A DNA stretch of 64,000 nucleotides, taken from Chloracidobacterium sp. CP2_5A. Lineage in GTDB: Bacteria; Acidobacteriota; Blastocatellia; Chloracidobacteriales; Chloracidobacteriaceae. Location: NCBI GenBank assembly GCA_002254845.1, contig NKPT01000001.1:77001-141000 (forward strand). Reading direction: 5' to 3'. Made by a program: the position numbers and the translations under genes. Positions 1 through 9,083 of this stretch are shown in pieces (position 1 is the stretch's first letter; every line of letters starts with the position of its first letter). The notes under the pieces are model-generated. The model ran no database searches. It was not told the DNA's origin and saw only the letters and a list, made by a program, of their open reading frames with translations.

Positions 1-280
1 GCTGCGCGAGGCTGTCCGTGGACTCGCTCGCTTTCCGCAAACGCTGATCAACGTCCCCGTCCGCGAAAAGCGCCCGTTTGAGACGCTGCCCGGCCTCGCC
101 GCGACCGTCCGCGACGTGGAAGCGCAGCTGGCCGGTCGCGGGCGGCTGCTGTTGCGCTATTCCGGGACGGAAAATCTGGCGCGCGTCATGCTCGAAGCCG
201 CCAACGGCATTGACATCGGCGCGCTCGCGGCCCAGGTCGCCGCCGCCATTGCGCGCGACTTGGGCAACGGCCGCCCATGA
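1..280 (+). CDS. glmM: Phosphoglucosamine mutase, C-terminal end (partial)
   Basis: The reading frame enters from outside the window (codons begin at base 2) and ends at TGA 278-280, giving 92 residues. The RYSGTEN stretch matches the phosphate-binding loop (R-x-SGTE) in domain 4 of alpha-D-phosphohexomutases, and the VREK/VRDVE surroundings are typical of GlmM rather than ManB/Pgm. The enzyme converts glucosamine-6-phosphate to glucosamine-1-phosphate on the way to UDP-GlcNAc and peptidoglycan. The stop overlaps the next start (ATGA), so the following genes are probably translationally coupled to it. The active-site serine region lies outside the window, so GlmM versus a close paralogue rests on the tail alone. 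Confidence 0.8.
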   Translation, partial: LREAVRGLARFPQTLINVPVREKRPFETLPGLAATVRDVEAQLAGRGRLLLRYSGTENLARVMLEAANGIDIGALAAQVAAAIARDLGNGRP

Positions 281-1065
281 CGAGCGTCGCCGACAGCGTG
301 GCGTTTCAATACGCGCCGCCCAAAGCCGCGCATGGCGCGCGCCGCATCATCGTCAAGCCCAACTTGGGCTATCCAGTTCCGGCCCCGGTAACCGTGGGGC
401 TGCCGGTGTTGCGCGCCGTGTTGACCGGCCTGCGGCGCGTCGCCCCGCGCGCGGAAATCATCCTGCTGGAAGGCGTGTGCACAAAGGTCAGCTTTTCCGA
501 AGTCATGGCGCGATTGGGCATCAACCAACTGCTGGCGGAACTGGATGACCCGGAGATTCGCCTGCTGGACGCCGACGCGCTGCCCGGCAGGCCCTACCCC
601 AATCAGTCGCCGAAGCCCGAGCGCTTTGCCGAAATGTATGCGCCGGCGCTGCTGGACGAAGCTGACTGCCGCCTATCGGTCGCCGCCTTCAAGCGAACGA
701 CGCTTCGGGAGCGCCCGCTGCTGAGCGCCGCGATCAAAAACCTCTACGGCTTGTTTCCCCGCGCCATCTATCGCGCGCGCAGCCCGCATGCGCGCGGGCA
801 ACTGCACGTCCCCGATGTGCAGCGCATTCTCGTGGACGTCTATTTCACGCTGGGCGCGCGGTTTGACGGCGCGGTCGTGGATGTGACGCGCAAGTTCGTC
901 AGCCGCGACTGGCAGCCTGACGTAGGGGCGGCCGTCCCAGTCGGCAAAGTCGTCGCCGGCGAAGACCTGCTGGCCGTGGACATGCAAGCGGCCGAGCTCG
1001 CTGAAGAGCCCCTTTCGGAATACTTCCAGACCATTGCCGAACGGCGACAGGCGACCGGCGCATGA
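277..1065 (+). CDS. DUF362 domain-containing protein
   Basis: A 262-residue soluble protein that starts inside the glmM stop (ATGA). The VKPNLGYP segment near residue 30 and the following allosteric-looking TVGLPVLRAVL stretch are the hallmark of the DUF362 family, whose members often sit beside iron-sulfur or cell-wall genes and have no established reaction. No CxxC ferredoxin motif is present, so this is the short form without an iron-sulfur domain. It overlaps the next gene by an ATGA as well, placing it in the middle of a coupled operon with glmM upstream and a DNA glycosylase downstream. Family assignment is good; function is unknown. Confidence 0.75.
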   Translation: MTSVADSVAFQYAPPKAAHGARRIIVKPNLGYPVPAPVTVGLPVLRAVLTGLRRVAPRAEIILLEGVCTKVSFSEVMARLGINQLLAELDDPEIRLLDADALPGRPYPNQSPKPERFAEMYAPALLDEADCRLSVAAFKRTTLRERPLLSAAIKNLYGLFPRAIYRARSPHARGQLHVPDVQRILVDVYFTLGARFDGAVVDVTRKFVSRDWQPDVGAAVPVGKVVAGEDLLAVDMQAAELAEEPLSEYFQTIAERRQATGA

Positions 1066-1625
1066 ACCGATTGGAAGCCGCCCTGACCGAAGACTTTTTC
1101 AGCCGGGACGCCGTCACGGTCGCGCAGGACCTGCTGGGGTGCATCCTGCTCCATGAGGATGTCGGGGGCATTATCGTCGAGACCGAAGCTTACGCGGACG
1201 ACCCGGCTTCGCATGCAACGCTTCGAGGTCCGCGTGGCCAACTGATGCGGGAGACCCACGGCCGGCTGTACGTTTATTTGATTTACGGAATGCACTACTG
1301 CCTAAACTTCACGACGGACGCCGCCGGCCCCGGCGCGGCGCTCATTCGCGCTGCCGCGCCAACCCGCGGCCTCGACCGGATGCAGGCGCGCGCGGCGCGC
1401 CCGCTGCCGGCGAGCGAGCTGGCGCGTGGACCCGGACGCCTGTGCCGCGCTTTTGGCATCGGGCGCGAGCATAACGGCGACCGCGTCGGCGACCGGGTGC
1501 GCGTCCTGCCCCGAGCGCGCCGCCCGGCCATCGCCTGCTCGCCGCGCATTGGCATTACGAAGGGCCGCGATTTACTCTGGCGGTTTTATATCCCCGACGA
1601 GCCGAGCGTGAGTCGTTTCCGATGA
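1062..1625 (+). CDS. DNA-3-methyladenine glycosylase (AAG/Mpg family)
   Basis: This 187-residue protein has the normal length for bacterial Mpg/AAG. It carries the family signature: DLLGCIL at the start, the IVETEAYADDPASH block with the catalytic Glu, the RGQLMRETHGRLYVYLIYGMHYCLN core, and GPGRLCRAFGI near the end. The enzyme flips out and excises alkylated or deaminated purines (3-methyladenine, hypoxanthine) as the first step of base excision repair. Start and stop both overlap neighbours by ATGA-type junctions, so it is expected to be co-translated with the DUF362 and flavoprotein genes. Confidence 0.93.
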   Translation: MNRLEAALTEDFFSRDAVTVAQDLLGCILLHEDVGGIIVETEAYADDPASHATLRGPRGQLMRETHGRLYVYLIYGMHYCLNFTTDAAGPGAALIRAAAPTRGLDRMQARAARPLPASELARGPGRLCRAFGIGREHNGDRVGDRVRVLPRARRPAIACSPRIGITKGRDLLWRFYIPDEPSVSRFR

Positions 1626-2236
1626 TGAGCGAGCCTCTCTTGACCGATCTCGATGCGGTTCTCGCCACCGCCTGGGCGGCGCTGGAAGCCGGCGCGCGGC
1701 AGGCGAAGCATCCGTTTCACACGCCGGTCGTGGCCACCGGTGGCGCGGACGACTGCGACGCGCGGGTGGTCGTGCTTCGGCGGGCGTCGCCCGAACGGCG
1801 CGAGCTAGCGTTTCATACCGACGCGCGAGCCCCCAAAGTTCGCTTGTTACAAGCTTGTCACACGACGGCATGGGCGTTTTATGACCCAGCGGCTAAGGTG
1901 CAGGTGCGCGCCAAAGGAACGACGCGGGTTCACATTGGCGACGCGGTGGCGGAACAGGCGTGGGCGCGGACGAAGCTCATGTCGCGGCGCTGCTACCTAG
2001 CGGAAACGGCGCCGAGCGCGCCGGCGGAAGAGCCGACCAGCGGGCTGCCGGCGGCGTTCATCGAGCGGTCGCCGACGGCGCTGGAAAGCGAGGCAGGCTT
2101 TGTCAACTTCGCGGCGTGCGTCACGACGGTCGCCCGCTTGGAATGGCTGCATCTCGCGGCGCGCGGTCATCAGCGAGCCGCCTTCGCTTGGGATGCCGAC
2201 GCCGCGCAGTGGCGCGGAACTTGGCTGACGCCCTGA
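1622..2236 (+). CDS. Pyridoxamine 5'-phosphate oxidase-like FMN-binding protein
   Basis: A 204-residue protein with the split-barrel FMN-binding fold: the strand RVVVLRRA, then LAFHTDARAPKVRLLQA and the TAWAFYDPAAKVQVRAKGTTRV strand are diagnostic of the PNPOx-like superfamily. The C-terminal WLHLAARGHQRAAF segment resembles the PdxH-type dimerisation region, where R-x-H contacts substrate. I do not see enough of the PLP-site signature to call it PdxH, so its substrate is open. It begins at overlapping ATGATG inside the stop of the glycosylase gene. Second ATG at 1625 is an equally possible start. Confidence 0.75.
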   Translation: MMSEPLLTDLDAVLATAWAALEAGARQAKHPFHTPVVATGGADDCDARVVVLRRASPERRELAFHTDARAPKVRLLQACHTTAWAFYDPAAKVQVRAKGTTRVHIGDAVAEQAWARTKLMSRRCYLAETAPSAPAEEPTSGLPAAFIERSPTALESEAGFVNFAACVTTVARLEWLHLAARGHQRAAFAWDADAAQWRGTWLTP

Positions 2237-2255
2237 AGGCCGTGGCAGGAAAGGT

Positions 2256-2543
2256 ATGTTTATGCTTCCGTCAACCGCATTGACCGCCTTGGGCCTGATC
2301 GCCGGGGCGCTCACCAGCTTCTCCTTCGCGCTTCAAGCGTGGCGTAGCTGGCGCACGAAGTCCGTCAAGGATGTTTCGGGCGGAATGTACGTTGTGTTCT
2401 CCGCCGGCGTCCTGCTCTGGCTGACGTATGGGCTGCTGCGTCACGATGTGGCGCTGATTGTCTGGAACGCGCTCACGCTGGTTTTGGTAGCGCTCATCCT
2501 GATGCTGAAGTTTCGCTACCAGCAGCGCTCGGCGGCAAAATAG
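2256..2543 (+). CDS. SemiSWEET-type (MtN3/PQ-loop) small sugar transporter
   Basis: A 95-residue protein with three predicted membrane helices (about residues 5-25, 43-61 and 66-85), the size and topology of bacterial SemiSWEETs, which work as dimers to move small sugars. The loop LQAWRSWRTKSVKDVS after helix 1 corresponds to the PQ-loop position (usually P-Q-x-x-K-x-x-K-T-K-S); here the Pro is replaced by Leu. A purine-rich AGGAAAGG lies 4-11 bases before the ATG. It is the last gene of the run starting at glmM. Substrate cannot be read from sequence. Confidence 0.85.
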   Translation: MFMLPSTALTALGLIAGALTSFSFALQAWRSWRTKSVKDVSGGMYVVFSAGVLLWLTYGLLRHDVALIVWNALTLVLVALILMLKFRYQQRSAAK

Positions 2544-2649
2544 CCGGCTCCCCTCCGCAAAAGCGCGGGGCGCGCCAACCTGCTTTCCCTCGGAAAAGCG
2601 CTAGAAACGCCTGATGCCGGCCGCTCGCTCGGCTCGGGCCTTTTCTCGA

Positions 2650-3150
2650 CTGAGAAGAATCCCGCTAAGCGGCGGCAACAGAGGCCACGCCTGAGGCGCG
2701 CGCCCTTGAAGGCGAGCCGCTCCAGGTTGCGCGCTGACACAAAGCCTTTTTGGATGAGGCCTTTTTGGATGAGATGGCGCAATTCATCGTTTGAAAGCGC
2801 TTCCAGGCGGGCAAGTTCAAATCCCGGCAAAATCGTTTCGGGCGTTCGCTTTTCCTGCCTGCGGAGGCTATGGAACGCTCGATACAGCCGGTTCGGGTTC
2901 GACTCGCCGGGCGGTCGATACGCCGTTTTTCCCAGCGGGCAAGAATCGGCAGCGTCAACGCGTTGGTCAGCGACAAATGAAAGCCGCATCCGCGTAGGGC
3001 TGGGTAAATCCAGCATCAGGTTATTGCCTGCCAGCGCCAGCGCGACCAGACAGGGGTCAATGGAGCTTCGGTAAAGCCACAGCTTGGCGGACTTGCCCAG
3101 CGACGAAGCGACAACGGGACGAAAACTGAGCGGCTTATAAATAAATAGCG
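2650..3150 (-). pseudogene. Possible remnant of a protein-coding gene, family not recognised
   Basis: Read leftward, one frame gives protein-like text (for example SSLGKSAKLWLYRSSIDPCL, then LMLDLPSPTRMRLSFVA, and later FELARLEALSNDELRHLIQK) but it has no start codon after an in-frame TGA near 3170 and protein-like text appears to switch frame around 2960. This looks like a gene broken by frameshifts. A 15-bp tandem duplication inside it doubles the residues LIQKG. I recognise no family, and chance open frames in GC-rich DNA are the main alternative. Confidence 0.3.
2744..2773. repeat. 15-bp perfect tandem duplication
   Basis: The unit GCCTTTTTGGATGAG occurs twice in direct succession (2744-2758 and 2759-2773) without mismatch, inside the decayed spacer. 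Confidence 0.95.
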
Positions 3151-3410
3151 ACGCTCCGCGCCACCGGCTTCAAATGACGCCTCCACTGGCTCCGGCGGCA
3201 AGCGCCACTGAGTCGGTTGCCGGCGACTGGATTGGATTACCAGCGGCAGCCCGCCGCAGATCAGGAGCGGAATCCCCCCAGACAACCAGCAGAGCCACTC
3301 AATCCACCGGAATATCCACGCGCCCGCCCTCCGCGGCTTGCCGCCCGTCGCGGGCGCTTCCAGCGCTGCGTTGAGCGGCGCGAAGCGCCAGGCGAATGAA
3401 TCGCCGTCTG

Positions 3411-3430
3411 TTACATCCGCTTACATCCGT
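3411..3430. repeat. 10-bp tandem duplication
   Basis: TTACATCCGC is followed immediately by TTACATCCGT (one mismatch at the last base), in the spacer upstream of the kinase gene. Confidence 0.9.
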
Positions 3431-3520
3431 AAGCGCCAAGGCTAAAATTTTGATATGCTCAGCCGTCAAAAGCGGAACAACCGATTTAGTTGTCACGCTG
3501 GGCGGTTTGGCGCAAAATAG

Positions 3521-3543
3521 CTAGGCTGCCCCGCGCGGCCTAG
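3521..3543. promoter_or_regulatory. Inverted repeat upstream of the kinase-WD40 gene
   Basis: CTAGGC and GCCTAG face each other across an 11-base GC-rich centre, ending 22 bases before the kinase start. It could be an operator or a 5'-UTR hairpin; nothing else supports either reading. Confidence 0.3.
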
Positions 3544-3565
3544 GTTCTCTAGCGGAGACACCATC

Positions 3566-5692
3566 TTGACGACGATCCCCGATCCTTTCATTGGTGTCAC
3601 CCTCGACGGCAAGTACCGCCTTGACGCCAAAATCGGCGTTGGCGGCTTTGGCGCAGTGTATCGGGCAACGCACCTCAATCTCAACCGCCCCGTGGCGGTC
3701 AAAGTGCTGCACAATAACGTCCACAACACAACGCCCGAAAACCTCGAGCGGTTTCGGCAGGAAGGCGTCTCCGCCTGCTCAGTCTCGCATCCGAATGCAG
3801 TCGCCGTTCTTGACTTCAGCATTACCCAGGACGGCCATGCCTACCTCGTCATGGAGTTGCTCGACGGACGCCCGCTCAGTGATGAATTGCAAGAGCGATT
3901 CGTCCTGCCGATTGAGCGCTGCGCGGAGATCATCATCCCGGTCTGCGACGTGCTGACGGAAGCCCATGCGTCAGGCATCGTTCACCGCGACATCAAGCCG
4001 GATAATATTTTCCTGCACCGCGCCCGAAGGGGGGAAATCGTCAAGGTTCTGGATTTTGGCATCGCCAAGCTGGCGCGCCCGCCTAAGGAGCCGGGCCAGC
4101 GCAACCTGACGGCGACTGGCATCCTGATGGGAACGCCGGAATACATGTCGCCGGAGCGCATGCGCAACAAGCCATACGACGGCAAGGCGGATGTCTATAG
4201 CTTGGGCGTCATGATGTACCAGATGCTCACGGGAAAGCTCCCCTTCGAGTCAGCCGACAACGACTTCGTGGCGGTGATGTGGATGCAAGTTAACGACCCG
4301 CCGCCGCCGCTGCGGGCCTACAATGCGGTCGTGCCGATTGAAGTCGAGCGGGTGGTTTTGCACGCGCTGGAAAAAGACCCCGCCAACCGACCGACGGCGG
4401 AAGAGCTGTCGCAGGCGTTACTCGCGGCCATGGGCGAGTCGTCGCTTGGCTATTCGTCGGGGAAATTCACGCTGGGGAGCGCCACGCCCGCGCCGCTGCC
4501 GCCGCTGACGGCCGAGGGGATGCAGGCGCCGCTGCTCTTCGATTTGACCTCCACGCTCGAAATCATCACCGGGCCGCTGACCGAAGTTTCGCCGGTCATC
4601 ACGAATGGGCCTGGTCAAAGCCCTTCGCTCAGCGCTGCCGGCGCGCCCGCGCCGCCGCGCGTCGCGGAAAAAGTCGGCGAGATTGCCGTCTTCGCCGGTC
4701 ACCACTATCCCAACAGCATCGCCTTCTCGCAGGACGGACAGTCTTTTCACTCGGCGCGGCGCGACAAGACCATCGGCATGTTCTCGACCGAAGACGGGCG
4801 AGAGATCACGCGCTTCGCGGCCGGGCGCATGTTTCCGGCGCGCTGCGCGGCGCTAAGTCCCGATAACCGCATCGCCGTGTTCAGCGGCGCGGATGATAGC
4901 CTTCGGCTGCGCGACGCCCAGAGCGGAAGCGAGTTGCGTCGCCTCTTTGGGCATCCCCATGTCACGACGGTAGCGTTTTCGCCTGACGGGCGCTGGATTG
5001 TGACGGGCGGGCAAGACAAAACGGTTCGTCTGTGGGAAACCGCTTCCGGCCGCGAGCTGCGCCGGCTGACCAAGCCGGCCGACGAAATCGCCTGCGCGGC
5101 GTTTGCGCCGGATGGTCAGTCGGTAATCGCGCTGACGGTCAGCGGCGACATTCACCTGTGGGATGCGCAAACCGGGCGTCAGCTGCTTTACTTGCCGCCT
5201 GACGAAGCCACCTACGACTCCCTGAGCGTGGCCATCTCCGACGGCCGGCAGCGTCTTGTGGGCGGCGATCTCAAGCAGGTCAAAGCGACGGAAAGCGAGA
5301 GCCGCCGCCGCATCAAACGGCTCGACATCGGGCAAATCCCTTATGGCTCGTCGCAAGTCGCGTTTCTGCCGGATGGGAAGCGGGCGGTCTCAGTGAATCT
5401 TGACTCCACGATTCGGCTCTGGCAGGTCGAGGATGGCAAGCCGCTCCAGGTCTTTGTCGGTCACGGCAACTACGTCAACAGCCTGGCGATCTCAGCCGAT
5501 GGCAAGCGGCTTCTTTCCGGGAGCGACGATCGCACCGTTCGGCTGTGGGACATTGAAAGCGGGCACGAAATCATACGCTTTACCGGCCACGCTGACCGGG
5601 TGCACCACGTGGCGCTGCACCCGGATGGCGCGCACGCCCTGTCGTGCGGCCCTGACGGCACGGTACGGCGCTGGGGACTGCCGCCGCCCTAG
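3566..5692 (+). CDS. Serine/threonine protein kinase with C-terminal WD40 propeller
   Basis: A 708-residue fusion. The kinase domain (about 17-280) has every catalytic landmark: glycine loop GVGGFG 24-29, VAVK with Lys46, HRDIKPDN 140-147, DFG 163-165 and the activation segment GTPEYMSPE 189-197. A Pro-rich linker with no evident membrane helix leads to about seven WD40-like repeats (370-705), the clearest ending VRLW; one repeat near 560-600 is degenerate. The architecture suggests a cytoplasmic Hanks-type kinase that recruits partners through its propeller. The start is a TTG; no ATG lies nearby in frame before the glycine loop. The gene ends one base before the convergent sigma54 activator gene, a plausible but unproven functional partner. 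Confidence 0.95.
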   Translation: MTTIPDPFIGVTLDGKYRLDAKIGVGGFGAVYRATHLNLNRPVAVKVLHNNVHNTTPENLERFRQEGVSACSVSHPNAVAVLDFSITQDGHAYLVMELLDGRPLSDELQERFVLPIERCAEIIIPVCDVLTEAHASGIVHRDIKPDNIFLHRARRGEIVKVLDFGIAKLARPPKEPGQRNLTATGILMGTPEYMSPERMRNKPYDGKADVYSLGVMMYQMLTGKLPFESADNDFVAVMWMQVNDPPPPLRAYNAVVPIEVERVVLHALEKDPANRPTAEELSQALLAAMGESSLGYSSGKFTLGSATPAPLPPLTAEGMQAPLLFDLTSTLEIITGPLTEVSPVITNGPGQSPSLSAAGAPAPPRVAEKVGEIAVFAGHHYPNSIAFSQDGQSFHSARRDKTIGMFSTEDGREITRFAAGRMFPARCAALSPDNRIAVFSGADDSLRLRDAQSGSELRRLFGHPHVTTVAFSPDGRWIVTGGQDKTVRLWETASGRELRRLTKPADEIACAAFAPDGQSVIALTVSGDIHLWDAQTGRQLLYLPPDEATYDSLSVAISDGRQRLVGGDLKQVKATESESRRRIKRLDIGQIPYGSSQVAFLPDGKRAVSVNLDSTIRLWQVEDGKPLQVFVGHGNYVNSLAISADGKRLLSGSDDRTVRLWDIESGHEIIRFTGHADRVHHVALHPDGAHALSCGPDGTVRRWGLPPP

Positions 5693-5693
5693 C

Positions 5694-8600
5694 CTAGCGG
5701 GGGCCCGACGACCACCGGGCCAGCTTGGGCGCGTTGTCCGCCGCGACGCAAGACGGCTCTTTTTCCAAGCCGTAGCGGCGACGCTTGAGAATCAGCCCCT
5801 GCCGGGTCAGCCCCAACTCGCGGGCGGCATGAGTGACGTTGCCTTGGTGACGCTCCAGGGCTTCCGCCACCATCCGCCGCTCAAGGGCTTCAACCGCCTC
5901 GGCCAGCGTCGCGCCGCCCGACGCGAGTGGCTCGCCGGCGCCGCGGCGGACGCCCGCGACCGCCGACGGCAACGGGTAGCTGCCGCTCGGCGCGAGCGAG
6001 GCGGAGCGCCACAGCTCCGGCGAAAAGTGATCAGGGGTCAGGACGTCATTGGGTTCGGCCAGCGCCACGGCCCGCTCGACTTCGTTTTTGAGCTGGCGCG
6101 CGTTGCCTGGCCACGGCAGGCTGCACAACCGCTCCAAAGCGGCTTCGGAAAGCGAGACGGTCTTGCCTTCCCGCCGAGCGCACTCCCGCAGAAAGTGCTT
6201 GGTCAGCGGCGCGATGTCTTCCCGGCGCGCGCGCAGCGGCGGCACGTGCAGACGCACAACATTGAGCCGGTGAAAGAGGTCTTCGCGGAACTTGCCCTGC
6301 GCCACTTCGGCTTCGAGGTCGCGGTTGGTCGCGGCAATCACCCGCACGTCCACTTTGATGGGCTGCTCGTCGCCGACCGGGTGGATTTCCTTTTCTTGAA
6401 GAAAGCGCAGCAGCTTAGGCTGGACGTGCAGCGCCAGCTCGCCAATCTCGTCGAGAAACAGCGTGCCGCCGGCGGCCGAGCGAATAATCCCCAACGCGCT
6501 TTTGTTCGCCCCGGTGAAAGCCCCTTGACGATGCCCGAACAGACGACTCTCGACCAGCTCCGCCGGGATGGCGGCGCAGTTGAACGGCAAAAACACTCGG
6601 TCGCGGCGGCGGCTGGTCGCGTGTAGCGCGCGGGCGACCAGCTCCTTTCCAACGCCGGACTCCCCAGTAATGAGCACCGTCACGTCCGACGAGCGAATTT
6701 TCTCAATCCGCTCCGCCACGGCCAGCATCGCCGGCGATTCGCACAGCAGCCCAATATGGGCAAAGCGATTGGCGACTGGCTCGCTGCTGACCACCGCCCG
6801 CGCGGCCCGCGCGGCGTTCCGCAGGCGATGGTTTTCCAGGATAAACTCGACCACGTGAACCAGCGCCTCGATGGTCGTCGCCAAGCTCGGCGGAACCGCG
6901 CCCGCAAGGCATAGAAAAAAGCGCCGCATCGGGGCGAGGTCGGGTCCGGGGCGCGCGTCGCTGAAGACGCGGACGGTCAGGTCATCGGGAAAGGATCGCT
7001 CGTCGTGCAGACTACTTTCCAAGGCGCGGCGCATCCGCTCCGCCTGGGGCGCGCCGCCCGCATGCAGGCGAATGCCATCCGGCATTTGCTCGAAGATTGC
7101 CGCCGTCAACCGCAGCTCGTCGCGGAGCAGGATGGCCAACTCGCGCAACAGCAGATCAGGCGAGGCTGAAGCCGCCACGAGACTTTCAATCAGGAGGGCG
7201 TCCAAACTTGGCGCGGGCGGCGGCGAGGCCCACGTCGCATCCGCCCGCTGCGTCTCGGCCAGCAGTTGCGCCGCCTGCGCGCTTAGGCGCTTAGCGCCCA
7301 ACTCGGTCAATATCCGCTGCGCGGCCTCCAGGTGAATGCGCGCCCGCGCCGCGTTCGCCAGAGCGAGAAAGGCCCGCCCGGCGCCAAGGTGGCTACAGGC
7401 CGCGTCGTAGAGGAAGCCCGCCGCCTCAAACATCGACAAGCTTTGCGTGAAGGCGGCTACGGCTTCGCCCGGATTCTGCCGATGAAGGTGCAACTCGCCA
7501 TCCAGCCGGCAGGCGAAGCCTTTTGAGTGCAGCTTGGGCGAGTCGCCAAACAGCTCGCGCGCGCGGCGCAGATGCGCTTCCGCGCGGGTCGCGTCGCCGG
7601 CCGCCAGACAGGCTTCGGCAAGCCGCAGATGGCTGACCGGCAGCCGGGCGACGCGGTTAGTCTTGGCATTGATCCGGGTTGCCTGCTCAAAGAGCGAAAT
7701 GGCCTCCTCGCTACGTCCCTGTGCCAGCCGCACATCCGCCAGCGCTTCCCAGCCGCCCGCCTCCGCCGCCGGCTGCCCAGCCGCGAGTCCGCGCTCAATA
7801 GCCAGCCGGGCCTGCCGCTCGGCGGCGTCCAGGTCGCCTTGCCAAAGGCGCAGCCGACTAGCGGTGCGTCGCGCGAGGCTTTCCGTCGCCTGATCATCAG
7901 CCACCAGCGACAAGGCTTGCGCCAGCGCCTCTTCCGCCTCGCGCCACTTGCCCGCATACAGGCGCGCGTCAGCGACCAAGTCGTAGGCCCGTCCTAGCGC
8001 GAGCTTGTCTTCCGTCTGCGCCCAGTGGGCAATAGCCTTTTCGAGCAGCGTCAGCGCCACGGCGAGCTCGCCCGATTCAAAAGCGATAAACGCCTGATGG
8101 TCCAGGAGTTGCCCCACAAGACGGATGTCCTGCGCCGGCAGGCCGCCGGGCAACGCCTCAAGCAGCGTCAGCGCGCGCGCCACGGCGGCCTGCGACTCCG
8201 CGATCCGCCCCTCGTGATAAGCCAGGACGCCAAGCTGCCAAAGGCACTCAGCCAGCGCGCCCGCGTCGCGCAGCCCCTCTAACAGGCGAGCGCCGCGCTC
8301 CAGGTGCTCGCGCGCGATGGCCGGCTCGTCAATCGCGGCGTAGATGCGTCCCAGTAGCGCCTCAGCGCGCCCAACCAAGGCGTCAGCCTGTACGGACTCG
8401 CCCAGCTTGAGCGCCAGATTGACCTCATGAATGGCGCGCGGGATATGACGTTGCCGAAGCAACAGCTCGCCCCGCTGCGCGTGCACGCGGGCGATGGTCT
8501 CAGCCTCCTGCGCGCCGACCGCGATGGCGTCCAAAGCCTGCGCCGCCTCATCAAAGCGCTGCGCGTCCGCCAGCGCCCCGACCAGCGCAAAGCGTCGCTC

Positions 8601-8714
8601 AATCGCCAGCGGCGACCGCTGCCGGTCAAGCTCTTCAATCTCAATCTGTAGCCGCGCTATCAGCCGCTCTTGGCGGCTGCCGCGCGACGCGGCGGCAGGC
8701 ATAACACTCGACAT
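5694..8714 (-). CDS. TPR-containing sigma54-dependent transcriptional activator
   Basis: A 1006-residue enhancer-binding protein. Roughly residues 1-480 are alpha-helical TPR-like repeats rich in Ala/Leu, about 500-640 is an unclassified sensory region, and the AAA+ domain follows with Walker A GESGVGKE at 684-691, the sigma54-contacting GAFTGA loop at 731-736 and Walker B GGTLFLDEIGEL. The C-terminus (about 940-990) is a Fis-type helix-turn-helix with the sequence HQGNVTHAARELGLTRQGL. An intact GAFTGA means it should activate sigma54 promoters. There is no receiver domain, so TPR-mediated protein contact is the likely input. It reads divergently from the subtilase gene, in front of which lies a -24/-12-like sequence. 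Confidence 0.95.
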   Translation of the reverse strand: MSSVMPAAASRGSRQERLIARLQIEIEELDRQRSPLAIERRFALVGALADAQRFDEAAQALDAIAVGAQEAETIARVHAQRGELLLRQRHIPRAIHEVNLALKLGESVQADALVGRAEALLGRIYAAIDEPAIAREHLERGARLLEGLRDAGALAECLWQLGVLAYHEGRIAESQAAVARALTLLEALPGGLPAQDIRLVGQLLDHQAFIAFESGELAVALTLLEKAIAHWAQTEDKLALGRAYDLVADARLYAGKWREAEEALAQALSLVADDQATESLARRTASRLRLWQGDLDAAERQARLAIERGLAAGQPAAEAGGWEALADVRLAQGRSEEAISLFEQATRINAKTNRVARLPVSHLRLAEACLAAGDATRAEAHLRRARELFGDSPKLHSKGFACRLDGELHLHRQNPGEAVAAFTQSLSMFEAAGFLYDAACSHLGAGRAFLALANAARARIHLEAAQRILTELGAKRLSAQAAQLLAETQRADATWASPPPAPSLDALLIESLVAASASPDLLLRELAILLRDELRLTAAIFEQMPDGIRLHAGGAPQAERMRRALESSLHDERSFPDDLTVRVFSDARPGPDLAPMRRFFLCLAGAVPPSLATTIEALVHVVEFILENHRLRNAARAARAVVSSEPVANRFAHIGLLCESPAMLAVAERIEKIRSSDVTVLITGESGVGKELVARALHATSRRRDRVFLPFNCAAIPAELVESRLFGHRQGAFTGANKSALGIIRSAAGGTLFLDEIGELALHVQPKLLRFLQEKEIHPVGDEQPIKVDVRVIAATNRDLEAEVAQGKFREDLFHRLNVVRLHVPPLRARREDIAPLTKHFLRECARREGKTVSLSEAALERLCSLPWPGNARQLKNEVERAVALAEPNDVLTPDHFSPELWRSASLAPSGSYPLPSAVAGVRRGAGEPLASGGATLAEAVEALERRMVAEALERHQGNVTHAARELGLTRQGLILKRRRYGLEKEPSCVAADNAPKLARWSSGPR

Positions 8715-9083
8715 CGTGGCGACAGACTAGCCTCTAAAACCATCGTGAAGATACTTGCCGTCAACAAGCTTGACAGCAAGCCGCTTGACGCTGTGGCGAC
8801 AACTGACGGGACTGGGCGCGAGTGTGTGAAAGTAGTGTTAAGTATTCCTTGCGCTCAAGCCTTTTGCTCGCCGGATGCCGCCGAGCGCCGGAAAGTCGTT
8901 GAAAAACCTATGTTTCAAGGGGGCATCCGCGCCCCCGCGCAAGCGCTGGCCGCATTGCTGACAACGCTTTGGGCGCGCCGCGCCAAGTTTGGCACGCTGT
9001 TTGTACTATCCTGAGGCGCACAGCGCGCTTGGACGCCTGCGCGCCAAAAACCTTCCGCTCAATCATCTTGGAGGAATCCCCTC
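8715..9083. other. Divergent regulatory spacer between activator and subtilase genes
   Basis: This 369-base spacer holds no gene. It separates two divergently read genes and must contain both promoters. The only element I can point to is a sigma54-like sequence near 8989. It has no recognisable riboswitch. Confidence 0.5.
8986..9006 (+). promoter_or_regulatory. Candidate sigma54 (-24/-12) promoter for the subtilase gene
   Basis: TTGGCACG at 8989-8996 is followed after four bases by TTGT. The sigma54 consensus is TGGCACG-N4-TTGC, so the -24 half is perfect and the -12 half has GT instead of GC. It sits about 80 bases upstream of the subtilase start and next to a gene for a sigma54 activator. 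The imperfect -12 GC keeps confidence low. Confidence 0.4.

Larger units (their letters stand above)
2544..3565. other. Spacer of about 1 kb, decayed non-coding DNA
   Basis: No intact gene is visible. The stretch holds a possible minus-strand gene remnant, a 15-bp tandem duplication, a 10-bp tandem duplication and a short inverted repeat just before the kinase gene. Its base usage is less GC-biased in third positions than the flanking genes, as expected for sequence no longer under coding selection. Confidence 0.6.

Noticed and set aside
5400-6626. Long plus-strand open frame of 408 codons across the kinase and activator ends.
   Set aside because: It is an antisense/alternate-frame shadow of two well-supported genes with no domain of its own.
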